DNA from: Anisus vortex
Taxonomy: Eukaryota; Mollusca; Gastropoda; Planorbidae
Length of the DNA stretch: 64,000 nt
NCBI GenBank assembly: GCA_949126835.1
Contig: OX421505.1
Location: 1,979,587-2,043,586 of the forward strand
Direction: 5' to 3'
Within the stretch, counting starts at the first letter, position 1; every line of letters begins with the position of its first letter. Both the position numbers and the translations under genes were made by a program. The notes beneath the pieces were generated by a model. The model had not been told where the DNA came from, ran no database searches, and worked only from the letters and a program-made list of their open reading frames with translations. This document shows, one piece after another, positions 1 to 11,800 of the stretch.

Positions 1-435
1 TTGGGAACGTTTGTTGACAATGCATTAAGAAAAGACATAAGTTATTATGGAAACTGAAACTGGCCCAAGAGCTGATTTAACAATTTTTCTTAAATAAATA
101 GAAAACAAAAAAGTGTTAATGGAGAAATTATTTAGCAAAAACAAAAAAGATTGCTTTAATTCCAGAAGAAGATCCATTGGTACAGCCCTTATTTCCAGAT
201 GTCTCTTTAAAAAAAAAAGATGAGCCTTCCAGAATTCCAGTTCTTTGATGCAGGGCCTTAAGGGATGGGCCCAAGTCCCCCCCCCCCCCCCTTATCTTGT
301 AGTATACCTGCACTTTTGACCTGGTAGCACAAATAGCCATACAGGCACCGGGCTTGGCCAGACAGGCATCGTTGCGCCCATTCCTTCCTTCCCACCAAGT
401 GTATCCACCAGTCATGCTGACAAAAAGTTTCTTAC

Positions 436-3400
436 CTGAAGAATGTGTAGAAACTTCTTGGCTATAGAGGGCCCAATGTGTGAGGCATGCTTCATGGTAA
501 CACCAGCCAAGTTATTGATAATGTGAATTCCATTCACTTGAGTTTCTTCTTCCTTAAAAGCAGGGAAAACCATCACAGGAATTATTTTTTTTAAATAAAA
601 TTAATATAAGAATTTTTACAATAAAACAAAAAGAATATGAACAGAATCTAACTTTATAAAAAAAAATGGCTATATAAAAAAGTCAAGATAGGACTTAAAG
701 AAAAGCTCAAGATATGTTTACAACAAAAGCCTCTTACGAAAGGAAGAAAACAGTGGTATCCTGACAATATATGTCTTGAAAGTATTTAAATTTCTTCACT
801 GCCCCACAGGAAATAGCATGGTTAGTTTGCCCAACAATGTCTAGATACAGATGGAGAAATTTCATCAATTCTATCAAATTGATGTTCTAAAAATATACAA
901 GTTTCTGAATCTATATTATTTAAAAATGTATACATAGATCCCTGATCTATAAAAAGAATGGATAGCGCCTCCATGATACATTTTTATGTGCAAATTGAAG
1001 CTAGAATTGATTATACCATTCACACTATTCACTTATCTACATAAGCAAGTTACAGTGATATACAGGGCTCTCACATTTTTGCCAAAAAAAAAATCACAGC
1101 TGTTTCACAATTTTTCAAAACTAAAACAGCACAATTCCTGTTCATTAACACTCGACAAAACAGAAAACAAATTCTCACAGTTTTTATAAAAATTTTATTG
1201 ACACTATAACTTTAAAAGTTATTTAAAAGTTTTAATTTTTGGTTCAATTTTTCATCAGATATTTTTACTTCTGTAATCTTTTCCTTGGCCTTTGCTCATA
1301 ATGCATTAGCTTTGCTCAAATACTGAACATTTTTCTTCTCCTCTGCTTCAAGGTCAGTTCAATATCTGCTTCATCATTTAGTTATGCTATGTCAAGGTCA
1401 GTTCAATATCTGCTTCATCATTTAGATATGCTATGTCAAGGTCAGTTCAATATCTGCTTCATCATTTAGATATGCTATGTCAAGGTCAGTTCAATATCTG
1501 CTTCATCATTTAGATATGCTATGTCAAGGTCAGTTCAATATCTGCTTCATCATTTAGATATGCTATGTCAAGGTCAGTTTAATATCTGCTTCATCATTTA
1601 GATATGCTATGTCAAGGTCAGTTTAATATCTGCTTCATCATTTAGATATGCTATGTCAAGGTCAGTTCAATATCTGCTTCATCATTTAGATATGCTATGT
1701 CACTTTCTATTCTCTGTCTTTTAGTTTTCAAACTATCAAGCTCTTCCTCTGCTGGCCTTTTTTGTTCTTTTTTTTGCATTCTCTGATTCCTCTTTTTGTC
1801 TTGGTCTAGGTAGACCTGGCACTGACGTCTAGGTAGACCTGGCACTGTCGTCTAGGTAGACCTGGCACTGTCGTCTAGGTAGACCTGGCACTGTCGTCTC
1901 CCTTGTTACGAATATCGGTCATAGATGAATGACGTAATAAGGCATTGACCTCTTAACAAGTGCGTATTAGTCCAAGGTTTGACCTTTATGCCCTGAGGGC
2001 AGTTTAAATAAAATAATTCGTCCAACCCCGTGGAAATTGGAGGATAATTCTGGATCGCAGTATTCTATAGAGAAAGAGGTTAAAATGCGTATTAAGACCC
2101 TGTAGAATCTTCGATGATAGTTTTCTTTGTAAAGTCCCCACCTCCTTAAAGTTAGTTCAGTTTGAAAGTTTGTAGAGTGAAGTCGCTATATTGATACTTG
2201 TATATTATATGCCATTTAATGAAATACTTATGTTGCCATCAGTTGATGCATTTATTGATCGTTTATATTGAGTCTACAATTTAAATAAAATTGTTTATTC
2301 AACAACTGGAGTTGTTTGATCTATCATTGTTGAGAAAGGTGTTGAAGATAATTATCACGAATATAACTACAATGCTGCATAGACCTGTCAGTCAAGGAAC
2401 CCCTAGCTTGGGCTACAGACTAGCAGAATGTAGAGACTTCTAATAAAGATACAACTATATACATTGAATCCGATTTAACGAGTCGTAATAATAGTCATCA
2501 TAGAGACAGTCCATAACACCCTTTTTGTGCAGCAGATAAACATTCTTTACTGACAACAACGTCTGTGATTCCACCAACATGTTCTACATGGTCTTTTATT
2601 AATCTTTTGGAGACTAAACTCTTTTTTTGCAGGATTGTCTGCATGACAACAGTAGGGTGTGGCCAAAGTTTCACATAATTTTTATCACAGTTTACCATAT
2701 CATAGTTGATTGTGTCAAGTCTGTCCTTAGATCACACTGGACAATTTATGTTTATTTAAAAAAAATCTCTGTATTCATTCAAAATGTCATCACAATATTG
2801 TAATTTCAATCTATTTGCAGATGAAAGAATCTGTAGACTGTAGAACACTTTTGAATTTATTAACGGCAGTGTTTTTCACCATTGTCCCTGCTTTTGTATT
2901 TCCTCTGGCCTATTTCAAAAAGATCTAATGTCCGCAAAATGTTTAGATTAGCAATGCATGCGCTTGAAAGAAAATCCAGAATGTTGACGAAAAGACAACC
3001 CAGAAAAAACATTAAAAATAAAGGTCGTTTAGGTCAACTGCTTATTTAATGTAACTTTCCTTTTAAATTATTAAAAAATTTAAAAACTCATGGCTGTCAG
3101 GCTATTTTTCCTGGCTAAATTGACAAATTTCATGGTTTTAAATGTATGTGCAATCCTGGTTTTCCTGGTTGTATGAGAACCCTGGACAAACCAACTATAA
3201 TTAGAACAAATTTCAAGTCACTTGAAATATATTTACAGGTCAGTGTTTAGGAATTATAATTTTATAGATACGTTTTGGCGTCAAGATTGTTACTTCCGTG
3301 GGTAATCCATTCTTTTTATAGATCAGCGACATAGATCTATACTCAGCCATGTCAAGAAAGAGCAAAGGATAAAGTTCAAGGTGTACAAAGGTTAGAGAAA

Positions 3401-5555
3401 CATAGTTAAAGGGACCCTACCTACTGTTAAGCAATAAACTATTTTGATACTGCTTACCTGCATAATAATCTTGGACATAACTAGAAACGTTGTTCTGGGC
3501 ATTTCAGTTATTGGATATCTATCTGGATCCCAATTACCTATATAAGTATTATTTTTTTAAACAATGCATACATTCAAACATTTCAAACACAACTATATGT
3601 TCAACAGTTAAAGTATGGCAGATCATTGGAGTCTTCTCAGGTTTAAGTTATTGGAAAAAGGATGAGGCCTTTCTGCCCACACCAATCCCTTCAGTCTCCC
3701 CAAAAACTGTTAGGGAACAGAGCAGCTGCATAGTACTGTACTAGCTCACTAGTACACTGCAGCTAGTAAATTCTACTAAATAACTTGTATTCACTTATGT
3801 AAAGCCATTTTTAAGTTTTTAATCCTAAGTCCCAACTAGAAATCTAGCAATATGGTGTTTGAGTTTGAGCTCTTGGGGTTGAATCCCCATGAATGGGCTT
3901 TTCCTCCCAAAACTGGAAAGCTAGTAAGTAAAGAAGCCCCAGCAGATAATTTAATATATAAGGCATGTGAAGCAGCATTCACAAGCTTCCCTGGCCAATG
4001 ACATTCAAGGTTATTGTGTGACAAGCAAAATGTAAAGCCTCCTTTACTTTTCCTTAATTAATGGGGCAACCGCTAGGCCACCTTGCCCCATTCCATACAC
4101 CTGTCCAGAGAAATATTGTAGGTATGTTTGGAAATTTTTTTCAAAATGTTTTAAGGGTAGAGTCTATATACTACATGATAAACACTGAAACTGGACAAAA
4201 AATGGTAGTAATGGTCAAACTGATTACAAGCAGCTGTATGCCAAATATGATAGGAACTTTTCAAAAGCCAGCAAAACCAGTAGTATTAAAGTATTAACTT
4301 TGAATACTTTGAAAAAGTAACTTATCTTTAAACTTTGAAAAAGAAACAAAGAATTACAAAGAATTATCAAATAAGATGATTGTGATCTAAAGTTCAATTG
4401 TAAATTCAAGTTTTTCCAGGTCTGAAAAAATATGTCCCATAAGTTTCACGTCATAAAGCACTCTATTCCATACTAATCATTGAGGGAAATATGAATAACA
4501 AACTATTGACCGACCTGGCCGCATGATGATGACCCTGCATCCCTGGTTGTCTCTGAATTTGAGAACCTCAATGACCCCAGCGTCTATGACATGCTTGATC
4601 CTGGACGGCTTCAGGTCGTCAAATATGTCCGGCTGATCCCTGCGAACCTCGTAGTAGTTCTTCACGAGCTGGAATGCCCTCTCCTGGTCAAACTTTCTGG
4701 CCCGGAGGAATGGCAGTAAGAAATTTATGTCTGTGCGAGCTTTCAAACCTTCATGAACAAAAACAGTTACTCTTATTATAAAAATAAAATATTTTAACTT
4801 ACAAAGACAACAGTGATTAGATGAGATTATCTCTCTGAAATCTGCTCCTGGGACAATAACATTTATAATCATTTCCTTCTAAGTCAGAACATAACAATCC
4901 TTTCATTGTCACTGTTAATTTTTCTCTAGGCACAAACCAACCAACTTTTAGTTTCAATAGTTATTGATAAGTGTACTAAAGAAACAAACCTGATAGATGT
5001 CCATGGGCAAAAAACATAAGCTTCACGTGACCCATAAAAAAAGCAGCAAAAGTATCCCCTTAAAAACAGTGTCTGCTCATAGGGATAGTGAAGCAACTTT
5101 CACTTGTGTGCATGGCAACGGCATACAAGGGGATAGTTAGGCTAGCTCAATGCATTCCCAGCCACCTTTAACTTCTCCCAACTGAAGTCAGTACCCACCA
5201 CTTTAGGTACACTCCCTCCCAGACTTGTGTAACGATTTTGACTTTTGACCTGGGTGGCATCCCAAGACCTTCGGTTTGGCGATCCGACATGCTGCATCTA
5301 GACCACAGTGTCTATGGTGTAGAAACTAAATTTTACAATTGGTATGTTCAAATCTACATTGTTGCATCAGAACTTATATTTGAAACAAACAACAACTGAT
5401 TACGGTAAGGTACCTGGAACTTTTTCCAGTCTGATTCGAAGATTCTTCACCTCAATTACTCTAGTGTTGGGATCTTCATGGAGCTCTTTCTTAGCCTTCT
5501 CAAGCACTTCTCCGGATAAGCTGCATTTGTAGTTGGCATCACTCACAGCTGCCAT
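436..5555 (-). CDS. TTPAL: Alpha-tocopherol transfer protein-like (CRAL-TRIO), copy A, 3'-partial
   Basis: Predicted exons on the minus strand are 5555-5414, 4748-4515, 3537-3458 and 552-436, all with GT/AG borders and phases 1, 1, 0, 0. They encode about 191 residues. Exon 1 starts MAAVSDANYKCSL. Exon 2 carries the CRAL-TRIO N-terminal motif LLPFLRARKFD and the sandwich-entry segment GCRVIIMRPG. Exon 4 holds GIHIINNLAGVTMKHASHIG, matching the TTPA/TTPAL core. The family binds a hydrophobic ligand such as tocopherol and moves it between membranes. The last three exons seen in copy B (residues 192-313 there) would lie left of base 1, so the gene is cut by the window edge, not visibly broken. 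Compared with copy B, the intron between exons 3 and 4 is about 2.6 kb longer because of repeat insertions. Ligand identity is not determined by sequence alone. Confidence 0.85.
1260..1850 (-). pseudogene. C-terminal remnant of a transposon-encoded protein
   Basis: Read on the minus strand, this stretch gives a lysine- and glutamate-rich coiled-coil-like sequence (DSLKTKRQRIESDIAYLNDE) followed, beyond the minisatellite, by more of the same style (EEKKNVQYLSKANAL). I recall similar C-termini in multicopy uncharacterised proteins of molluscs and corals, so a mobile-element origin is likely. The reading frame is broken by the 44-bp tandem array, whose unit is not a multiple of three, and by stops. 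No catalytic motif is visible. Confidence 0.4.
1350..1701. repeat. 44-bp minisatellite, 8 copies
   Basis: Eight head-to-tail units begin at 1350, 1394, 1438, 1482, 1526, 1570, 1614 and 1658. Differences between units are few (for example a C/T change after GGTCAGTT). The array lies inside a transposon-coding remnant and re-uses its sequence. Confidence 0.95.
1804..1895. repeat. 23-bp minisatellite, 4 copies
   Basis: Four units starting GTCTAGGTAGACCTGG at 1804, 1827, 1850 and 1873; the first differs by one base near its end. Confidence 0.95.
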
Positions 5556-6489
5556 TTCTTTTTATTCTTTTCAAAACAAAATAAAATATTTGTCACTCAT
5601 CTCTTACAGCATGGTTTTATTGAAAAAATATTTTGTAAAAAAAAAAATGTTCATGTGTGTGAAATTGTAATCTCTTTAAATAAAATCCCCTAAACATATT
5701 TCAGTTTTCACCCAATTATTAATTAAACATAATATTTAAAATTGACATAATTGTATAATTATTTTGGTTCTTAGAACCAGTTTGTCTGTTTAATAAGTTT
5801 TAAAATGACTCTAAGCCATCATAACCAGGCCTATGAACAAGAAACCAATTTTGGTACTGATGGTGTAGTTGTTATGATCACTTCCTTCACTTTAAGCCCT
5901 TTTTAAGCTGTTCAAATATTTATGTCTTTGTGAAGATTATTTATCATATTTAAAATCAAACAGATGGACCATGGTAATTATCCTTAGAAAATATTAAATT
6001 TGGATTTGCAGCAAAGTTGCCTAACCTTAGCAAGTGAGCTGAAAAATGTTTTTATTGTGGCCCATTAGCTATACTATGTCATATGTGAGATGTCAAAAAT
6101 CATTTCACTTTAAATTAGAGAAAGTTCAAAACTGAGGAGTAATAAAAGGGTATTAATATGTTGGCATAAAAACTAATATAAATATTGAGTCACAGTACCA
6201 CTACTAAAGTAGGCCTACAGTCTTTTAATTTAGTGTGCAGAAAATTTGTAATTAAATTTAATGTGAAACTTATTGCGATACAAGCTAGAAATTCTCTAGC
6301 CTTGCCAGGGGGGAAATTAAGTAGCCCTGTTTAAGCTTTAAGCTATGGATAAAAATCTCATAAACTACTTGTAATGAAAATAGATCTAATAATTGTTTTA
6401 AATATTATTATTATTTACAGAAAACTTTTAGGAAAGATATTTAAAATAAATATTATACTAAGGTTACAAATTGGCATGTCTTTTTATAT

Positions 6490-6700
6490 AACAAAAAGCT
6501 AATCCTTCTATCAAGAAGATCAGTGAATCCTACACCCATCCATTGTCTGAGTCGAGTCTTGTATTTTTATTAGTGTTTTAAGTTTTTAATGATTAACTTT
6601 AAGTTATTTAAGTTACTGGTTTCCTGATTTGTTCAGACACCCCATTCCATGCCTGGATGCCAATTGAGAAGATTGCATTTATTTTTTCTTACATAAAAGT
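6490..6700 (+). repeat. Dispersed repeat (SINE-like tail family)
   Basis: A segment with a TCCTTCTATCAAGAAGAT-type box, then TTTGAGTC/TTGTATTTTTATTAG and a conserved end around GCCTGGATGCCAATTGAG. Relatives are at 30370-30580, 61500-61650 and 62205-62370, with a short inverted piece at 36880-36960. The copies at 6490 and 30370 sit at paralogous positions, so that insertion predates the duplication. Confidence 0.6.
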
Positions 6701-7845
6701 GTGACATAAGGGATAATATTTGATAATATAATTATAAGGTATAAGGAAAGCGTTTTTTATCTCTGTCCTTTTTATATTTTTTATATGACAAAGGCCTATG
6801 TTATATAATAGCCTATGAGGCCTATGAGTCTATGAGCTTTGCAACAGGTTGTTATTCACAATAAGTCCAATAAGTAATAAGCCTACAAGTACAAGTGGTG
6901 ACTGTTATAACTTATATTTCTAAATGATTAAAATTAGAGTAATTAATTAGGTAATTAGAGTTTAATGATTTTATTTAATGCTATTAATGATCCTTATTAC
7001 ACCAAAGTATATCCTTTTATTCTTTAAAGTAGGCCTAAGTTTTAAAGAAGTCTTACACTTACACTAACACTGTGGCACAGGCACACAGCACTGGCACAGT
7101 GACTCACTGATTTTGGTCTGCGTGAGTTATCATACAAATAGTTGTAATAGTAGCCTTCTAACACAGTAGTCAGTAGGCCTAACTAATAGCCTAAATCAGC
7201 TAGAGAGAAAGCCTAGCTTTATACCGTAATTTTAGTGACTAATTATTCAAAAATCAAATTATATGCCCTTGTTAAAATTCATAAGTTATATAAGGCCTAC
7301 CGACAAATGTCTCTTCCGTAACTTCCAGTTTGATCCTTCTCTTAGATATTGATTGAGAAATCAGTAGTGAGTATTGAGACATAGGTCAGTGCTTTAAAGT
7401 TGTATTTTTCTTACTTTCTAAGTTGAAAGAGCTCAACCTGAGCTATTTATAAATCTTTACATAGATCAGTGGACGGCTAAATATAATACTGGCTCCTAGT
7501 CATCGGACTAATGCCTTTAATAACTTATTTATTCTGAAGATATAGGCCTATAGCATATAACACTGTGTGACCATTGTTTGTGCTGTATACGATCGGCTGA
7601 CTCCAACGTTAGACCTTGGCCGTTCTGTTCTGTCTCTCTCTCTCGAATTCTTTCGTAGCCCGAGCCCGAGAGACTTTTCGCTACCCTAGAAAACAAAATT
7701 TCGTAATCTAAGCCGATTTCAAATAAAAATCATTTTGAAATACATAGGTCTAATAACAGCCAAAACCAAAAATTGTATGATAAGCGAATTTTAAAAGATG
7801 AAGTCTTGTATAAATGTAGTAGATGACATTTAGTAGTGAGTAGAC

Positions 7846-8604
7846 CATATGTTCTCAACCTTTTTCGGCTCACCGCCCCCTTTTGCATTTTTTTTCCGCT
7901 CACCGCCCCCCAACTTAATTTTAGCGGAAACATTTGTTAATTAAAGGGAGATAATTAACCCTTTTCATTTGAGGTAATATTTCAATTTGTTTTTCTTTTA
8001 TAAAAAATTAAATGACTTGCATTTATAACTTTAAAATGATATGATAGAACTGTAAAAATTATTTGAAAATTGTATAAATATTATATGACTAAAGAATTTA
8101 TATGAATATTTTCAAGCATTTTAATTACTAGGCCTACCCAGTTTGTATAATTACTACGTATCTATACCGCTTAGCTTTCTTTACGAAAAATTCAAACGCA
8201 TTAAAGGACATCTCGGTAAAACATCAAAAGAGTAATATAAAAGTAATATTATCAGATGTTAAGGCGACAGTCCGGTGAACCAACCATAAGACGAGACGGC
8301 CGCATACCATATTTGCCAAATACTGACCCCCCCCCCCTACTTCATCGAAAAGTCATTGCGATTCTTAATTATTGTTCAATAACATGTATGCCTACTGTTG
8401 GGGGATATCAGATATTTAGTAGCACTTGCGTTTACATCATATTTCAACCAAAAACTAATCGATTCAAATAGCTGAGTTGTTGAAATTATAGCAGGTACGT
8501 ATGTACCGCCCACTTGCCCTTCATCGCCCCCGGGAATGTTATCGCCCCCCTAAGGCTTCTAATCGCCCCCTGGGGGGCGATATCGCCCCCGTTGAGAACC
8601 TATG
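7846..8604. mobile_element. hAT-type non-autonomous element, 759 bp
   Basis: Terminal inverted repeats begin CATATGTTCTCAACC and end GTTGAGAACCTATG, flanked by the perfect 8-bp target duplication GAGTAGAC (7838-7845 and 8605-8612). The paralogous positions near 34515, 37335 and 43840 lack it, so it inserted after the duplication. Both ends are rich in CGCCCCC runs. No transposase coding is seen. Confidence 0.85.
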
Positions 8605-8839
8605 GAGTAGACTATCTAATCAAAGGGAGAAAATAAATATAATTTTCACAATGGTATTTCATTTTAGGAGTTGTCTCTCCTTTATCATAGTAAAAAATCA
8701 CTGAGCTATATATATTATAGCTCAGTGGTAAAAATCAATATTTCTTTTTTTCAATGATTTAATGTTTATGTATTTTGAATTTTAGTTATATTTAAGTTTA
8801 TAAATATTTTAACGTTATAATATATTTAAATACAAAACT

Positions 8840-11800
8840 GGTTGGTTTTAAAGGTTGTTATTGCCGGGGGTGGTAGTGGGGATAAGCTCCCACTTCCTAT
8901 AAAATGCTCCCACTGGCATGCGTCTCAAATAGCCTCTGACAACTAAGTCCAGCTCCTGGCCTTCCCGAGTGGCTTAGCTACTAAGCCCGGCAAAACCGTT
9001 TCTACTAACAGGAGAAGGGGCATGGGCGTTCCACTGGCGCCTCAAAACCAGTCGCTTCGGGCAGATGGGGCTCGTTAACCTTGGATGGTAGCCTATCTAG
9101 GAGAAGGATACTCTTACTCCGAACCACCGCTGCCTTGCGGCTTACCCCTTCACGGGAAAGGCTAAGGGAGTAAACCCTGACAAAAAATCAGGAGCTGGAG
9201 TCCCTAAGGCGGTTTGACTTTGTATCGTCATCACCGGCAACTCCTGCAGCGCATCTGAAGCCAAGATGTATCGACTCTGTCGCTCCCTTGGATCCGTCAG
9301 CTGCGAGGAGAGGGGGGGGGGGCTGCTGCATGGGCACCAGCTGGCTCTCCATATTATTTTGCCCAGGCACTGTAGCTCAACTGGAGAGGACACTCCAGCG
9401 TCATCGCAAGATGCCGACCCAACACGGGAGGGGGCAGTTACCGGTTATAAGCTCGTCCGATTGGCGAAGGAAACGAGCGCCAGGGGTCCCCTTCGACGGT
9501 GGGAGAGGTCATCGTACCTCAATGGATGGCTACCGCCCGCCTCAAGCTGGGCAGCCCCCAGCCAGTTAGGTGTCGTCTCGCCATGGCTTACCTGCCCCAC
9601 TGGGTGCGTGGGGATCAGAGAGGCATCTCTCAAAAAGTAGGCCAAAAAACAACCGCACCAGGCAACTCAAAAACAAGAAAGAAGCATCCAGCTCTTCGTT
9701 TTGCTAGCTGGAACGTCAGGGCCATGTGTCCCGGCCTCACCCCAAACCCCCAACAAATAGACGATGCAAGAAAGACTGCCGTTATTGATAGGGAACTTTC
9801 GCGACTCAACGTTGACATTGCCGCTCTGCAGGAGACCCGGCTGGCTGTCAACGGTACCATCAGGGAAGCCAACTACACCTTTTATTGGCAAGGGAAGCCT
9901 ACGGACCAACCAAGACAGCACGGCGTCGGCTTTGCTGTGAGAAACACGCTTGTCAGCTCCACAGAGCCTCCCACAACAGGCACAGATAGACTACTCTCCC
10001 TCCGGTTGTCAACCTCTTCTGGCCCAGTCAATATCTTCAGTGTGTACGCCCCAACCCTCCACTCTACCGATGAGGATAAAGATCAGTTCTACCAAGCCCT
10101 GGATGAAGCGATATCCAGGATATCCAGCACTGAGAACCTTTACCTTCTTGGAGACTTCAATGCAAGAGTAGGAGCTGACCAGAAAGCCTGGCCCACATGC
10201 CTCGGAAACTTTGGAAGGGGAAATATAAATGAAAATGGTCAGAGACTGCTTGAGCTCTCGTGCCATCACGACCTGTGCGTGACCAACACCTACTTCAAGT
10301 GCAAAGAAATACACCAGGTGTCGTGGAGACACCCTCGCTCTCGCCACTGGCATCAACTTGATCTTGTCCTAACTAGAAGAGCGGACATTGGCAGCGTCCT
10401 CCTCACACGTAGTTACCATAGTGCAGACTGCGACACGGACCACGCCCTCGTGGCGAGCAAGGTGCGCCTAACGCCGAAGAAGTTGCACCACTCAAAGAAG
10501 AAGGGCCGCCCACGCATCAACACCAGCTGTGTCAGAAACCCCGAGAAAACCCAACAGCTCATTAGCATACTCGACGGCGCCCTCAAAGTGGAAACAGCTG
10601 ATGACACCATCAACTCCAAGTGGCCACGCCTCCGCGACGCCATGTACAACGCAGCCATCACTGTTTACGGGAAGAAAGAGCGGAAGAATGCTGACTGGTA
10701 CGAGGCCCATTGGGAGGAAATGGAACCCGTGACAGAGGCTAAGAGGAAAGCCCTTCTGGCCTACAAGGCTAAGCCTAGCCCCAGTACACTACAAGCTCTA
10801 CGGACTGCCAGGAGCAAAGCCCAGCAGACTGCCCGTCATTGTGCCAACACCTACTGGCTGAATATCTGTGACAGCATTCAGACAGCTGCCGACACAGGCA
10901 ACGCAAGAGGGATGTACGAGGGCATCAAGAAGGCAATAGGTCCAACCCCCTCTAAGACAGCCCCCCTCAAGTCCAAAACAGGCGAGGTTATCGCCGATCC
11001 GGAAAGGCAGATGCAGAGGTGGGTAGAGCATTACCTCGAACTGTACGCAATGCAGAACACTGTAACAGACTCTGCTCTCAGAGCGATATCAGACCTGCCG
11101 GTCATGGAGGAGCTTGACACTCCACCCACTTTGGATGAGCTCAGCAAGGCCATCGACCGTCTCGCCTGTGGTAAAGCACCTGGGAGCGACGGAATCCCAC
11201 CAGAAGTACTAAAGTGCGGGAAACCAGCCCTGCTACAGCAACTTCACGACCTCCTATGCCTTTGCTGGGAACAGGGTTACATTCCACAATATATGAGAGA
11301 CGCTAACATCATCACTTTGTACAAAAACAAAGGTGACAGGAGTGACTGTAACAACTATCGGGGCATTTCCCTCCTCAGTATCGTTGGTAAAGCGTACGCC
11401 CGCGTCATCCTTAACCGTCTGCAGACCCTCGCTTCACGCATCTACCCAGAGTCACAGTGTGGCTTCAGGGCTGGTCGATCAACGGCTGACATGATCTTCT
11501 CACTACGCCAGTTCCAGGAGAAGTGTCAGGAACAGCAGATGCCACTCTATATAGCCTTCATCGACCTCACAAAAGCATTTGATCTGGTCAGCCGAGGCGG
11601 ACTATTCAGCTTGCTGCAGAAGATCGGATGTCCCCCACACCTGCTTGCGGCGGTCAGGTCCTTCCACGACAACATGCACAGCACTGTCTGCTACAATGGC
11701 GCAACCTCCAAGGAATTCCCAGTCAGCAGCGGAGTAAAGCAGGGCTGCGTCCTCGCGCCTACACTCTTCGGCATCTTTTTCTGCATGCTCCTCCAACACG

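Larger units (their letters stand above)
660..3320. other. Copy-A-specific intron insertion block
   Basis: Flanks at about 640 and 3330 match copy B at about 23400 and 23615, which are only about 200 bp apart there. The extra 2.6 kb in copy A therefore arrived after the duplication or was deleted from copy B. It contains a transposon-coding remnant, two minisatellites and a short open segment on the minus strand (2498-2698, 66 codons, no recognised motif). The part from 1900 to 2470 has an AATAAA followed by a direct-repeat-like end but no convincing LTR pair. Confidence 0.55.

Noticed and set aside
1911..2375. Possible solo LTR (TGTTACGAATATCGG start, AATAAA and a TATCACGAATATAACTA end)
   Set aside because: No flanking target duplication, no partner LTR and no gag/pol coding nearby.
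8256..8471. Plus-strand open frame of 71 codons
   Set aside because: Lies wholly inside a hAT-type MITE and has no motif.
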